The position numbers were made by a program, and so were the translations under genes. From positions 1 to 35,181 of the forward strand of contig ONET01000028.1 of NCBI GenBank assembly GCA_900316905.1: a stretch of 35,181 bases of DNA, in the 5' to 3' direction. The number at the start of each line of letters is the position of its first letter. Position 1 is the stretch's first letter. Below are positions 16,638-25,210 of this stretch, piece by piece. Source of the stretch: an uncultured Treponema sp. Its GTDB lineage: Bacteria; Spirochaetota; Spirochaetia; Treponematales; Treponemataceae. Below the pieces are notes generated by a model that was given only the letters and a program-made list of their open reading frames with translations, was not told the DNA's origin and did no database searches.

Positions 16638-17255
16638 ATGGACGTTCAATTGCAAGAGTTGATCGACAAGATCAAAAAGGACGGCGTTGCGTCGGCGGAA
16701 GAACAGGCCGCCAAGATTATCGCCGAAGCGGAAGCGAAAGCCGCTTCAATTGTGAATGACGCAAAGTCACAGGCAGAGAGTATTGAAAAAGAAGCAAAGG
16801 CCTCAAGCGAGCGCTTCCAGAAGGCCAGCGAGGACGCAGTAAAGCAGGCTTCCCGCAACCTTCTTATTTCATTCCGCGACGGAATCAACGCGCAGCTAAA
16901 AGCCATCGTTCAGGACGAGACGGCCAAGACCTACTCAAAGGACTTGCTGGCAAAGCTTATTCCCGAGACCGTAAAGGCGTGGGCGGCCAAGGCCGAGACC
17001 GGCGACCTCGCGGTTCTTCTTTCAAAGGCTGACTTGGACGCTTTGGAAAGCGGCCTCAAGGGCGCGCTCAAGGATGAAATTTCCAAGGGAATGGAGATCA
17101 AGGCCGACGCTTCTTTGGCTTCGGGCTTTAGGATTGGAGTCAAGGACGGAAGCGCCTACTACGACTATTCCGCCGAAAGCGTGGCCGACCTTTTCGCCGC
17201 CTACTTGAATCCAAAAATCGCCGCGCTCGTAGCGGCCGCCGCAAAAGAGGCCTAA
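16638..17255 (+). CDS. atpE: V-type ATPase subunit E
   Basis: A 205-residue peripheral-stalk subunit that, in the family, connects the catalytic head to the membrane stator. Residues about 5-90 are an Ala/Lys/Glu-rich coiled coil (EEQAAKIIAEAEAKAASIVN), and the C-terminal part (from about residue 100) is the folded head-contacting domain. The AAGGAG site decides the ATG at 16638; another ATG at 16634 is out of frame. It is the first gene of a seven-gene operon. Confidence 0.9.
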   Translation: MDVQLQELIDKIKKDGVASAEEQAAKIIAEAEAKAASIVNDAKSQAESIEKEAKASSERFQKASEDAVKQASRNLLISFRDGINAQLKAIVQDETAKTYSKDLLAKLIPETVKAWAAKAETGDLAVLLSKADLDALESGLKGALKDEISKGMEIKADASLASGFRIGVKDGSAYYDYSAESVADLFAAYLNPKIAALVAAAAKEA

Positions 17256-17258
17256 AGA

Positions 17259-17801
17259 GTGGCAAAGCAGTACTACTTGGTGTCGCAGCTTCCTTCTGTC
17301 GAAAACCTTGACTCAAGGCAGCTTCCGATTACCGAACAATACTACAGGGATCTCTGCGGCCGCTTTCTTGACGCAAAGAGCGTAAAGATAATCCAAAATC
17401 TTTCGCTTGAGCCGCCAAAAAAAGAGGGCAAGACAGGCTCGGCCTTCCTTGACAAGTGGAACGAGCGCGAGCGCTGCCTGCGCTTCGCCTTGGCTCAAGT
17501 CCGCGCGCTCAAGATGAAAAAGGAGGCGGAAATGCTTCCCGCGGGCTGCACGGCCGACATAATCCAGGCGGCCAGAACCGCCGTCGGAATGGACAGCCCC
17601 CTTGCCGCCGAGGAGTTCCTTAACGAGTATCGGATGGAAACGCTCAATTCATTGGCGCCGCTCGACAGCTTTAGCGTTGACGCGGTCATAGCCTATGGAC
17701 TAAAGCTGATGCTTGCCCAGCGCATGAAGAAGTTCGACGTGGAGACGGGCAAAGCTTCCTACCATAAAATTTACGATGAAATACTAGAGGAGTCAAAATG
17801 A
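17259..17801 (+). CDS. DUF2764-type protein of the V-ATPase operon
   Basis: A 180-residue protein starting at a GTG three bases after atpE and ending in an ATGA overlap with atpA. It resembles the DUF2764 family found between subunits E and A in spirochaete, chlamydial and Bacteroides V-ATPase operons. The N-terminal QYYLVSQLPSVENLD and the mainly helical remainder recall subunit C (d) of other V/A-ATPases, which is missing here. That it replaces subunit C as the link between rotor and stalk is my inference. Confidence 0.8.
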   Translation: MAKQYYLVSQLPSVENLDSRQLPITEQYYRDLCGRFLDAKSVKIIQNLSLEPPKKEGKTGSAFLDKWNERERCLRFALAQVRALKMKKEAEMLPAGCTADIIQAARTAVGMDSPLAAEEFLNEYRMETLNSLAPLDSFSVDAVIAYGLKLMLAQRMKKFDVETGKASYHKIYDEILEESK

Positions 17802-19561
17802 CCAATGGAAAAGTAATCGGCATTAACGGAAACATGGTCTCCGTTCAGTTTGACGGAAACGTCACGATGAACGAAGTGGGCTTCGTTAAGGTCGAGAACA
17901 CAAAGCTTAAGGGCGAAATCATCCGCATTCGCGGAAACACGGCCCAAATGCAGATTTTTGAGATGACGGAAGGCATCAAGGTCGGCTGCGATGTTGAGTT
18001 CACCGGCGAAATGCTTGCCGTCCGCTTGGGACCGGGACTTTTGGGCCACGTTTACGACGGCCTTCAGAACCCGCTTCCCGAATTGGCCGAAAAGGCCGGC
18101 TACTTCTTGGAGCGCGGCTTTTACGTCGAGCCCCTTCCGACAAACGTTGAATGGGACTTCACGCCGATTTCAAAGCCGGGCGACACCCTTTACCGCGGCG
18201 ACTACTTTGGCTCCGTTCCCGAAGGACCCTTTACCCACAAGATTTTGGTGCCCTTCGACATGTTGGGAACTTACAAGGTAAAGAGCATTGTTCCCGCCGG
18301 AAAATACAAGCTTGACGACACCCTCTGCGTCGTCACCGACGAAAAGGGAAACGAAAAGAATCTTACGATGGCCTTCTACTGGCCGGTAAAGCGTGCCGTA
18401 GACTGCTACGCCGAGCGCCTTGAGCCGACGGAAACGATGGTCACAAAGACCCGCTTGATAGACACTTTCTTCCCCGTAGCCAAGGGCGGAACTTATTGTA
18501 TCCCTGGCCCCTTCGGAGCCGGAAAGACGGTCATCCAGCACACCACCAGCCGAAACGCCGACGTTGACATCGTAATCATCGCGGCTTGCGGCGAGCGCGC
18601 GGGCGAAGTCGTAGAGACAATCACCGAGTTCCCCGAGCTAAAGGACCCCCGCACGGGCCGCTCTTTGATGGAAAGAACAATCATCATTTGCAACACTTCT
18701 TCAATGCCGGTCGCCTCGCGCGAGGCTTCGGTTTACACTTCGGTCACCTTGGCCGAATACTACCGCCAGATGGGTCTCAACGTTTTGCTTTTGGCCGACT
18801 CGACATCCCGCTGGGCGCAGGCCTTGCGCGAAATGTCAGGCCGCTTGGAAGAGATTCCGGGCGAGGAAGCCTTCCCGGCTTACTTGGAAAGCTACATCGC
18901 GGCCTTCTACGAGCGCGCGGGCCAAGTTCGCCTTCGCGACGGAAGCAAGGGCTCTGTCACAATCGGCGGAACGGTGTCTCCTGCCGGCGGTAACTTTGAG
19001 GAACCTGTAACCCAGGCCACGCTAAAAGTTGTCGGAGCCTTCCACGGACTTACCCGCGAAAGGTCCGACGCGCGCAAATACCCTGCCATCGACCCGATAG
19101 CCTCTTGGTCAAAGTACAACCCCGTTATCCGCAAGGACTGGGTTGACTTTGCCCGCGCCGAGTTCAAGCGCGGCACAGAAGTCAATCAAATGATGAAGGT
19201 TGTAGGCGAAGAAGGAACGACGACGGAAGACTTCGTTGCCTACCTCAAGAGTGAATTCCTTGACGCGGTTTACTTCCAGCAAAACTCCTTCGACGAAATC
19301 GACGCGGCCTGTTCGGTCGAGCGCCAGACATACACCTTTAAAAAGGTTCTTATGGTCATGGCCAGTGACTTTGACCTTAAGGACAAGGACGAGGCGCGCG
19401 CCTTCTTCAACCAGCTCAGGAAGACATTCGGCGACTGGAACTACGTTGAATTCAAATCGGATAAATTCAATTCTCTTGAAAAAGAGATTGACTCAATTTA
19501 TTCACAGAAAAAAGGCGCGCTCACAAAAGCGGGCGAGGCCCTTCTTAAGGACGGTGAATAA
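17798..19561 (+). CDS. atpA: V-type ATPase catalytic subunit A
   Basis: A 587-residue nucleotide-binding subunit that hydrolyses or makes ATP. Residues 1-70 are the beta-barrel, followed by the A-type non-homologous region (about 110-190). The Walker A motif GPFGAGKT spans residues 237-244. [20 protein letters not shown] and the GERAGEV segment are conserved in the catalytic subunit. The length is normal. ATGA couples it to the DUF2764 gene and TAATG to atpB. Confidence 0.97.
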   Translation: MTNGKVIGINGNMVSVQFDGNVTMNEVGFVKVENTKLKGEIIRIRGNTAQMQIFEMTEGIKVGCDVEFTGEMLAVRLGPGLLGHVYDGLQNPLPELAEKAGYFLERGFYVEPLPTNVEWDFTPISKPGDTLYRGDYFGSVPEGPFTHKILVPFDMLGTYKVKSIVPAGKYKLDDTLCVVTDEKGNEKNLTMAFYWPVKRAVDCYAERLEPTETMVTKTRLIDTFFPVAKGGTYCIPGPFGAGKTVIQHTTSRNADVDIVIIAACGERAGEVVETITEFPELKDPRTGRSLMERTIIICNTSSMPVASREASVYTSVTLAEYYRQMGLNVLLLADSTSRWAQALREMSGRLEEIPGEEAFPAYLESYIAAFYERAGQVRLRDGSKGSVTIGGTVSPAGGNFEEPVTQATLKVVGAFHGLTRERSDARKYPAIDPIASWSKYNPVIRKDWVDFARAEFKRGTEVNQMMKVVGEEGTTTEDFVAYLKSEFLDAVYFQQNSFDEIDAACSVERQTYTFKKVLMVMASDFDLKDKDEARAFFNQLRKTFGDWNYVEFKSDKFNSLEKEIDSIYSQKKGALTKAGEALLKDGE

Positions 19562-20853
19562 TGAACAAAGTTTACAGCAAAATTGAATCAATCAACGGAA
19601 GCGTAATCACCGTAACGGCCACTGACGTAGCTTACGGCGAATTGGCTGAAATTGAGACAAGATTCGGAAAGTCATTGGCCGAGGTTTCGAACATCCAGGG
19701 CGACAACGTTTCGCTCCAGGTGTTCGCCGGCGGCCGCGGCGTTTCTACCGGCGACCACATCAAATTCCTTGGCCACCGAATGGAAGTCAGCTTTAGCGAC
19801 AACCTCCTTGGCCGCATCTTCAACGGTTCGGCAGAGCCCCGCGACAACGGACCCGCGCTCGCCGAAAACCTGGTAACGATCGGCGGCCCTTCGGTAAACC
19901 CGACAAAGCGCATTATGGCGCGCCGCATGATCCGCACCGGAATCCCGATGATCGACATGTTCAACACGTTGGTCGTCTCTCAAAAGCTTCCGATTTTCTC
20001 AATCTCTGGCGAGCCCTACAACCAGCTTTTGGCGCGCATCGCCATGCAGGCCGAAGTTGACGTAATCGTCTTGGGCGGAATGGGACTTAAGTACGACGAC
20101 TACTTGTACTTTAAGAACACGCTCGAAAACGGCGGCGCCCTAAGCCGCACGGTAATGTTCGTGCACACGGCCGCCGACCCGTCGGTAGAATGCAAGAAGA
20201 TTCCCGACCTTTCGCTTGCCGTCGCGGAGCAGTTCGCCTTGCAGGGAAAGGACGTTCTTGTCCTTCTTACCGACATGACGAACTTCGCCGACTCAATGAA
20301 GGAAATCGCGATCACGCAGGAACAGGTTCCGTCCAACCGCGGATACCCGGGAGACCTTTACTCCCAGTTGGCCGCCCGCTACGAAAAGGCCGTCGACTTC
20401 GCCGACTCAGGCTCGGTCACGATCCTTGCGGTGACGACGATGCCCGGCGACGACGTAACCCACCCGGTTCCGGACAACACCGGATACATCACCGAGGGCC
20501 AGTACTACCTTAAGGGCGGACGCATCGAGCCGTTCGGCTCATTGTCGCGCCTTAAGCAGAACGTCAACGGCAAGACCCGCAACGACCACCGCGCCCTTAT
20601 GGACGGCATGATCCGCCTTTACGCGCAGTACAAGGACACGCTCGAAAAGAAGAGCATGGGCTTCAACATGAGCGCCTGGGACGAAAAGCTCCTTAAATAC
20701 GGCGAAATGTTTGAAAGCGAAATGATGGACCTTTCAAAGAACATCGCGCTTGAGGACGCCTTGGACTTGGGCTGGAAGATTCTTAAGTCCTGCTTTGACA
20801 AAGACGAAGTTGGAATTAAGACTGAGCTCATTGAGGAACACTGGCCAAATTAA
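19561..20853 (+). CDS. atpB: V-type ATPase regulatory subunit B
   Basis: A 430-residue non-catalytic partner of subunit A in the A3B3 head. The P-loop position is replaced by [17 protein letters not shown], as expected for subunit B. Conserved segments include [39 protein letters not shown] and [13 protein letters not shown]. It overlaps the atpA stop by one base. An intergenic hairpin and a candidate promoter follow before atpD. Confidence 0.97.
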   Translation: MNKVYSKIESINGSVITVTATDVAYGELAEIETRFGKSLAEVSNIQGDNVSLQVFAGGRGVSTGDHIKFLGHRMEVSFSDNLLGRIFNGSAEPRDNGPALAENLVTIGGPSVNPTKRIMARRMIRTGIPMIDMFNTLVVSQKLPIFSISGEPYNQLLARIAMQAEVDVIVLGGMGLKYDDYLYFKNTLENGGALSRTVMFVHTAADPSVECKKIPDLSLAVAEQFALQGKDVLVLLTDMTNFADSMKEIAITQEQVPSNRGYPGDLYSQLAARYEKAVDFADSGSVTILAVTTMPGDDVTHPVPDNTGYITEGQYYLKGGRIEPFGSLSRLKQNVNGKTRNDHRALMDGMIRLYAQYKDTLEKKSMGFNMSAWDEKLLKYGEMFESEMMDLSKNIALEDALDLGWKILKSCFDKDEVGIKTELIEEHWPN

Positions 20854-20869
20854 AGGCCTTGCGGCCTTT
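20852..20869 (+). other. Hairpin at the atpB 3' end
   Basis: AAAGGCC (20852-20858) pairs with GGCCTTT (20863-20869) over a TTGC loop, beginning inside the atpB stop codon. No T-run follows directly, so it is likelier a processing or partial-attenuation hairpin than a full terminator. Confidence 0.55.
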
Positions 20870-20883
20870 GGTTTAACGATTTT

Positions 20884-20892
20884 TGCTATAAT
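20884..20892 (+). promoter_or_regulatory. Candidate internal extended -10 promoter before atpD
   Basis: TGC plus TATAAT (20887-20892) forms a perfect extended -10 with only a weak -35 region. Just 14 bases separate it from the atpD ATG, so a transcript from here would have almost no leader. It may raise expression of atpD, atpI and atpK. Confidence 0.45.
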
Positions 20893-20906
20893 TTATAGGA
20901 TTTTTA

Positions 20907-21521
20907 ATGGCGAAGATTAAGCTGACAAAGAACGAGCTCAAGACCCAGAAAGACGCGCTTAAAATGTACAAGCGCTATCTTCCTACATTGACGCTCAAAA
21001 AGCAGCAGCTTCAAACGGAAATCCGCTCCATAGAGGAGCGCGCCAAAGAAGTGCGCGAACAACGCAAAAACCTTGAAAAGGAATTTGAAGTTTGGATCAG
21101 CGTGTTTGGCGAAAAAGACGCCTTCAAGCCCGGAATGGTTTCTGTAAAGAACATCAGGAAGGGAACCGGCAACATTGCCGGCGTCACGATTCCCGTTTAC
21201 GAGGGAGCGGACTTTTCTCGCGGAGACTACGACCTTTACTCAACCCCCTTGTGGATTGACTTGGCCGCCGACCGCATGGAAAAGGCGCTTTCCTTGGACC
21301 TTGAGGCTGACACGCTTGAGGAACAAGTTCGCCTGCTTTCGCAAGAGCTGCGCGTCACCACGCAGCGCGTGAATCTTTTTGAAAAAGTGAAGATTCCCGA
21401 AACAAAGGCGAACATAAAGAAGATTACGGTATATCTTGGAGACGAACAGGTTGCGGCCGTTGTCCGCTCCAAGATTTCTAAGAAGAAACTGCAGCAAAAG
21501 GCAGGGGAGGAGACAGCATGA
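20907..21521 (+). CDS. atpD: V-type ATPase subunit D (rotor shaft)
   Basis: A 204-residue central-shaft subunit with long N- and C-terminal helices (residues about 1-65 and 130-200), the usual coiled-coil layout. N-terminal KIKLTKNELKTQKDALKMYK matches the family start. No clear ribosome-binding site precedes the ATG. ATGA couples it to atpI. Confidence 0.92.
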   Translation: MAKIKLTKNELKTQKDALKMYKRYLPTLTLKKQQLQTEIRSIEERAKEVREQRKNLEKEFEVWISVFGEKDAFKPGMVSVKNIRKGTGNIAGVTIPVYEGADFSRGDYDLYSTPLWIDLAADRMEKALSLDLEADTLEEQVRLLSQELRVTTQRVNLFEKVKIPETKANIKKITVYLGDEQVAAVVRSKISKKKLQQKAGEETA

Positions 21522-23461
21522 TAGCGCCTATGAAAAAAGTTTCCCTTGTCATTTTGGACAGGGAAAAAGAAAGCGCGCTTAAGGCGCTCAGAAAGGCCGG
21601 CCTCGTTCACCTGGAGCCTGTTGAAGGAAAAGGCGAAAAGCTTGCCGCCCTAAAGGCGGACTACGCTGCCTTGCAGTCGGCCGCGGGCTACTTGGGCGAA
21701 ATAAAATTGCCCAAAAAGACCATTTGCCCCGACCTTTCCAAGGACGAGGCGCTCGAAAAGGCCAAAAAGGCCATAGAGCTTACCGAGCGCAAAAAGAGCC
21801 TCTTTGAAAAAATCGCGGCCGCCGCGACGGAAATAGAGCGCCTAAGCGCTTGGGGAAGCGTGAACCCCGCCGACTTTGCCTATTTGTCAGAAAAAGGCTT
21901 GCATCTTAAGATGTATGAAGTTCCTAACGACAAGTGGCGCTTGATTGGCGAGGACGTCAAGGCCCTGCTTGTAAACTCTTCAAAGAGCGGAAAGCGCTTT
22001 TTGCTGATTCAGGAAAGCGCCGACAGCGAGCGGCCGGCGGGGCTTCCGCCAGAAGCTTACGAGGTCGTTATGCCCGAAAAGTCAACCGAAGAAATCGCGG
22101 CTGACATAAAGGCTTACGAAGCCGAGGCCGCCCAAATAGAAAAGGACTTGGCCGCCAACGCGGTTTACCTAAAGGCGATTTTGGCCGCGCAAAAGTCTTT
22201 GGAAAAGGACATTGAGTTTGAGAACGTCTATTCGGGAATGGAAAAGGAGGCCGAGGAAAAGAACACGACTCTTTCTTGGCTTACCGGCTATGTTCCCGTC
22301 GACTCGATGGACGCGCTCAAGGCTGAGGCCGCCAAAAACCATTGGGCCTTGGCCTCCGACGATCCTTCCGACGAGGACAATGTTCCGACAAAGCTTAAGA
22401 ACAACAAGCTGGTCAGCTTGATTTATCCGTTGACCGACTTCTTGGACGTAACGCCCGGCTACCACGAGTACGACATTTCGTCTTGGTTCCTGCTTTTCTT
22501 CTGCGTCTTCTTCGCGATGATTTTCGCGGACACAGGATACGGCGCCATCATAGCGCTCGCGGGCCTTTTGCTTTTGGCGAAGGCCAAAAAAGGAAAGAGG
22601 AGCCTTCCGGTATTGGTCGCGCTCTTGGGACTTTGTACCGCGGCCTGGGGCGTTTTGACTTGCTCTTGGTTTGGAATTCCCGCGGAAAAACTGCCGCCGG
22701 TCTTGGTTCAAATTTCAAGCCGCCTCTTCTCGCAGCCCAAGCTAGTTTTGCTTGGAATGGCGCCGGAAGCGGCAAAGAGTTTGGCCGACAAAAACCAGCA
22801 GGTCTTCTGCTTTGTCCTTGCCTTGATACAATTGAGCGTGGCACACATAACTTGCACGGCCGCGCACAGGAAGAGCCTCAAATGCTTGGGCGACTTTGGA
22901 AGCCTCTTGCAATTGTGGGGAACTTTCTATGTGGTCTTGAGCATGGTTGTGGCCGACGGCGTGAACTACGTGTTCCCGCTTATGGACGACGGAAATCCAG
23001 TCAACGTCTTTGGCTGGATGGCGCCGCATTATTTCCCCACCGCATGTTTGGGCTTGTTGGGCTTTGGCTTTATGCTGAACTTCATCTTCTCAAACTACGA
23101 GGGAAGCGTGGGCAAGTCCATCTTGGAAAGCCTAAAGAACATAATCAGCGTTTTCCTTGGAATCGTCAACGTCTTCTCGGACATCGTTTCCTACATTCGC
23201 TTGTGGGCGGTCGCCTTGGCCGGAGCCGCGATCAGCGGAACGGTGAACGCGATGGCGGGCCCGATGTTCGGAAAGCTTGCGATGATGGTTTTCGGCGTGA
23301 TTCTTTTGGTATTCGGCCACGGCTTGAACATGATTCTGAACTTGCTTTCGGTAATCGTTCACGGCGTTCGCTTGAACACTTTGGAATTTTCCCAGCACTT
23401 GGGAATGGCTTGGAGCGGAACCAAGTATCGGCCTTTCGCCGACGCGGAATCCGCTTCATAA
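21518..23461 (+). CDS. atpI: V-type ATPase membrane subunit I (a subunit)
   Basis: A 647-residue protein. The N-terminal about 320 residues are cytoplasmic and rich in coiled coil; the C-terminal half has about seven membrane helices that provide the ion half-channels. The essential arginine of the family is Arg561 in the motif VSYIRLWAVALA. FADTGYGAII and HIGMxWSG-like HLGMAWSGTKYRPF at the end are also typical. It is translationally coupled to atpD. A 153-base structured gap follows. Confidence 0.95.
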   Translation: MIAPMKKVSLVILDREKESALKALRKAGLVHLEPVEGKGEKLAALKADYAALQSAAGYLGEIKLPKKTICPDLSKDEALEKAKKAIELTERKKSLFEKIAAAATEIERLSAWGSVNPADFAYLSEKGLHLKMYEVPNDKWRLIGEDVKALLVNSSKSGKRFLLIQESADSERPAGLPPEAYEVVMPEKSTEEIAADIKAYEAEAAQIEKDLAANAVYLKAILAAQKSLEKDIEFENVYSGMEKEAEEKNTTLSWLTGYVPVDSMDALKAEAAKNHWALASDDPSDEDNVPTKLKNNKLVSLIYPLTDFLDVTPGYHEYDISSWFLLFFCVFFAMIFADTGYGAIIALAGLLLLAKAKKGKRSLPVLVALLGLCTAAWGVLTCSWFGIPAEKLPPVLVQISSRLFSQPKLVLLGMAPEAAKSLADKNQQVFCFVLALIQLSVAHITCTAAHRKSLKCLGDFGSLLQLWGTFYVVLSMVVADGVNYVFPLMDDGNPVNVFGWMAPHYFPTACLGLLGFGFMLNFIFSNYEGSVGKSILESLKNIISVFLGIVNVFSDIVSYIRLWAVALAGAAISGTVNAMAGPMFGKLAMMVFGVILLVFGHGLNMILNLLSVIVHGVRLNTLEFSQHLGMAWSGTKYRPFADAESAS

Positions 23462-23518
23462 AATCGGGAAGCCTGGCCTGACCAAAAATCGGGCGCGGGC
23501 TTAATTGAATGGACAAAG

Positions 23519-23608
23519 GGCGGATTTTGTTCCGCCTAAAAATAGAAAAATAAGGCCGCGAAAAGCGGCGAACCGCGATGGCGGTTTGACCACAAAAGTG
23601 GTAAGGAG
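23519..23608 (+). promoter_or_regulatory. Hairpin series and ribosome-binding site before atpK
   Basis: The gap between atpI and atpK contains GGCGGA/TCCGCC (23519-23536), GCCGC/GCGGC (23555-23569), AACCGC/GCGGTT (23571-23586) and ACCAC/GTGGT (23589-23602). The last three are almost contiguous and end right against AAGGAG (23603-23608). None is followed by a T-run. They may stabilise a processed atpK message or control its translation. Confidence 0.65.
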
Positions 23609-23614
23609 AAAATT

Positions 23615-24052
23615 ATGAACTGGGGTATGATTGGAGCCGGTGTTGTTATGGGTATCGCCGCTTTGGGAAGCGCGATTGGAATCGGAATTGCCGGACAGGG
23701 AGCCATCGGCTCTTGGAAGCGCTGCTACTTGAACAACAAGCCCGCTCCCTTCCTTTTGGTAGTATTCGCCGGCGCTCCGTTGACGCAGACAATCTACGGC
23801 TTCTTGTTGATGCAGACAATGTTGGCCTCGGCCGCCAACGCCGACATCGCCAAGCAGTGCTTCTTGCTTGGCATGGGATTTGCCTGCGGCTTGTCAATGT
23901 GCATGTCAGCCATCGCTCAGGGAAAGGCCGGCGCGGCCGGTAGCGACGCTCTTGGCGAAACAGGAAAAGGCTTCACCAACTACATCATGGTAGTAGGTCT
24001 TTGCGAAACCATCGCTTTGTTCAGCATGGTATTCGGAATGATCGTATGCTAA
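23615..24052 (+). CDS. atpK: V-type ATPase proteolipid subunit K (c ring)
   Basis: A 145-residue membrane protein with two helical hairpins (four helices at about 5-27, 45-68, 82-105 and 121-143). The ion-binding acid is Glu131 in helix 4 (GLCETIALF). Thr57, Gln58 and Tyr61 (LTQTIYGF) and Gln102 (AIAQGKAGAAG) match the residues that hold Na+ with Glu139 in the E. hirae NtpK ring. This suggests Na+ coupling. It is slightly shorter than NtpK at the N-terminus. AAGGAG precedes the ATG by six bases. Confidence 0.95.
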   Translation: MNWGMIGAGVVMGIAALGSAIGIGIAGQGAIGSWKRCYLNNKPAPFLLVVFAGAPLTQTIYGFLLMQTMLASAANADIAKQCFLLGMGFACGLSMCMSAIAQGKAGAAGSDALGETGKGFTNYIMVVGLCETIALFSMVFGMIVC

Positions 24053-24074
24053 GAAAAGCCTACGGCTTTTCTTT
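24053..24074 (+). terminator. Terminator-like hairpin after atpK
   Basis: GAAAAGCC (24053-24060) pairs with GGCTTTTC (24064-24071) over TAC, directly after the atpK stop, followed by only three more T residues. Probable end of the V-ATPase operon, though the T-tract is short. Confidence 0.6.
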
Positions 24075-24075
24075 G

Positions 24076-24112
24076 CGAGAATTAACTGGCGCAAGGCGCC
24101 AGTCAATTCTCG
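24076..24112 (+). promoter_or_regulatory. Long hairpin just upstream of ispG
   Basis: CGAGAATT/AATTCTCG and ACTGGCGC/GCGCCAGT stack around one A-C mismatch with a three-base AAG loop, giving a 17-position stem that ends 12 bases before the ispG ATG. No T-run follows. It could be a second stage of termination or a control element at the ispG start. Confidence 0.6.
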
Positions 24113-24124
24113 TAGCGCGTAGTT

Positions 24125-25210
24125 ATGACTAAGACTGTTTATCTAGGCGGCTCAGGCCGCGTAAGGCGGATTGGGATTGGAGGCACGGAGCCTGTTTCCA
24201 TACAAACGATGTGGAAAGAGGGCATTGACGACCTTGATTCCAATCCGTCAAAATTAGAGCGGATTTTGTCGGAGATCCAAGAGCTGCAGGGCCTTGGCTG
24301 CGACATAATCCGCTTTGCCGTTCCTGACATGGCCAGCGCCTCTGGCCTTTGCAAAATCGCCGCCAAAACGTCAGTTCCTCTTGTGGCCGACATCCATTTT
24401 GACTACAGGCTGGCCTTGGAATGCCTTAAGGGAGACGTTGCGGCCATTCGCATAAATCCCGGCAACATCGGAAGCCGCGAGCGCGTCGAGGCCGTAGTGA
24501 ACGCCTGCAAAGAAAAGGGCGCGGCGATTCGCATTGGCGTGAACAGCGGAAGCCTTCCGCAAGACTTGCGAAGCCAAGTGGAGGCCGGGACTATGGGCCG
24601 CGCCGAGGCCTTGGCCGCCGCCGCCGCCCGCGAGTGCGAAGTTTTTGGCGAACTTGCCTTTGACCAAGTCGTTGTCAGCATGAAGGCTTCAAGCGTCCAA
24701 GAAACTGTGGACTGCAACGAAGAGTTCGCCAAAAAATTTGACATTCCCCTGCACATTGGAGTCACCGAGGCCGGCCCCCTTATTGGCGGCGTGGTAAAGT
24801 CAACGCTGGCCTTTAGCCGCTTGCTTGGCCAAGGCATCGGAAACACAATCCGCGTAAGCCTTTCTTCGACTCCCAAAAACGAAGTCATAGCCGGTCGCGA
24901 AATCCTTCGCGAATGTGGAAAAAGAAACGGCGGCGTCCAAATCGTTTCCTGCCCCCGATGCGGCAGGCAGGGCTTTGACGTTCATTCCTTTGTCGAACGC
25001 TGGCAGAGCCGCCTTTTGGCCAGCGACAAAAACGTCACCGTGGCCATAATGGGTTGCGCGGTCAACGGCCCCGGAGAGGGAAAACACGCCGACTTGGGCA
25101 TTGCCGGAGCCGGCGGAAAGGCGATTTTATTCAAAAAAGGAAAAATAATCCGAACAATTGACGAAAAAGATGCCGATAATGCCTTTGAAGAGGAATTTAA
25201 TTCGCTTTGA
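24125..25210 (+). CDS. ispG: 4-hydroxy-3-methylbut-2-enyl-diphosphate synthase (IspG/GcpE)
   Basis: A 361-residue enzyme of the MEP isoprenoid pathway that converts MEcPP to HMBPP using a [4Fe-4S] cluster. Cluster ligands Cys276, Cys279 (CPRCGR), Cys311 and Glu318 (GCAVNGPGE) are present. The N-terminal TIM barrel includes VSIQTMWKEGIDD, LVADIHFDYRLAL and IRINPGNIGS. It is the short bacterial form without the insert domain of plants. The ribosome-binding site is poor. The stop overlaps the next TTG start (TTGA). Confidence 0.96.
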   Translation: MTKTVYLGGSGRVRRIGIGGTEPVSIQTMWKEGIDDLDSNPSKLERILSEIQELQGLGCDIIRFAVPDMASASGLCKIAAKTSVPLVADIHFDYRLALECLKGDVAAIRINPGNIGSRERVEAVVNACKEKGAAIRIGVNSGSLPQDLRSQVEAGTMGRAEALAAAAARECEVFGELAFDQVVVSMKASSVQETVDCNEEFAKKFDIPLHIGVTEAGPLIGGVVKSTLAFSRLLGQGIGNTIRVSLSSTPKNEVIAGREILRECGKRNGGVQIVSCPRCGRQGFDVHSFVERWQSRLLASDKNVTVAIMGCAVNGPGEGKHADLGIAGAGGKAILFKKGKIIRTIDEKDADNAFEEEFNSL

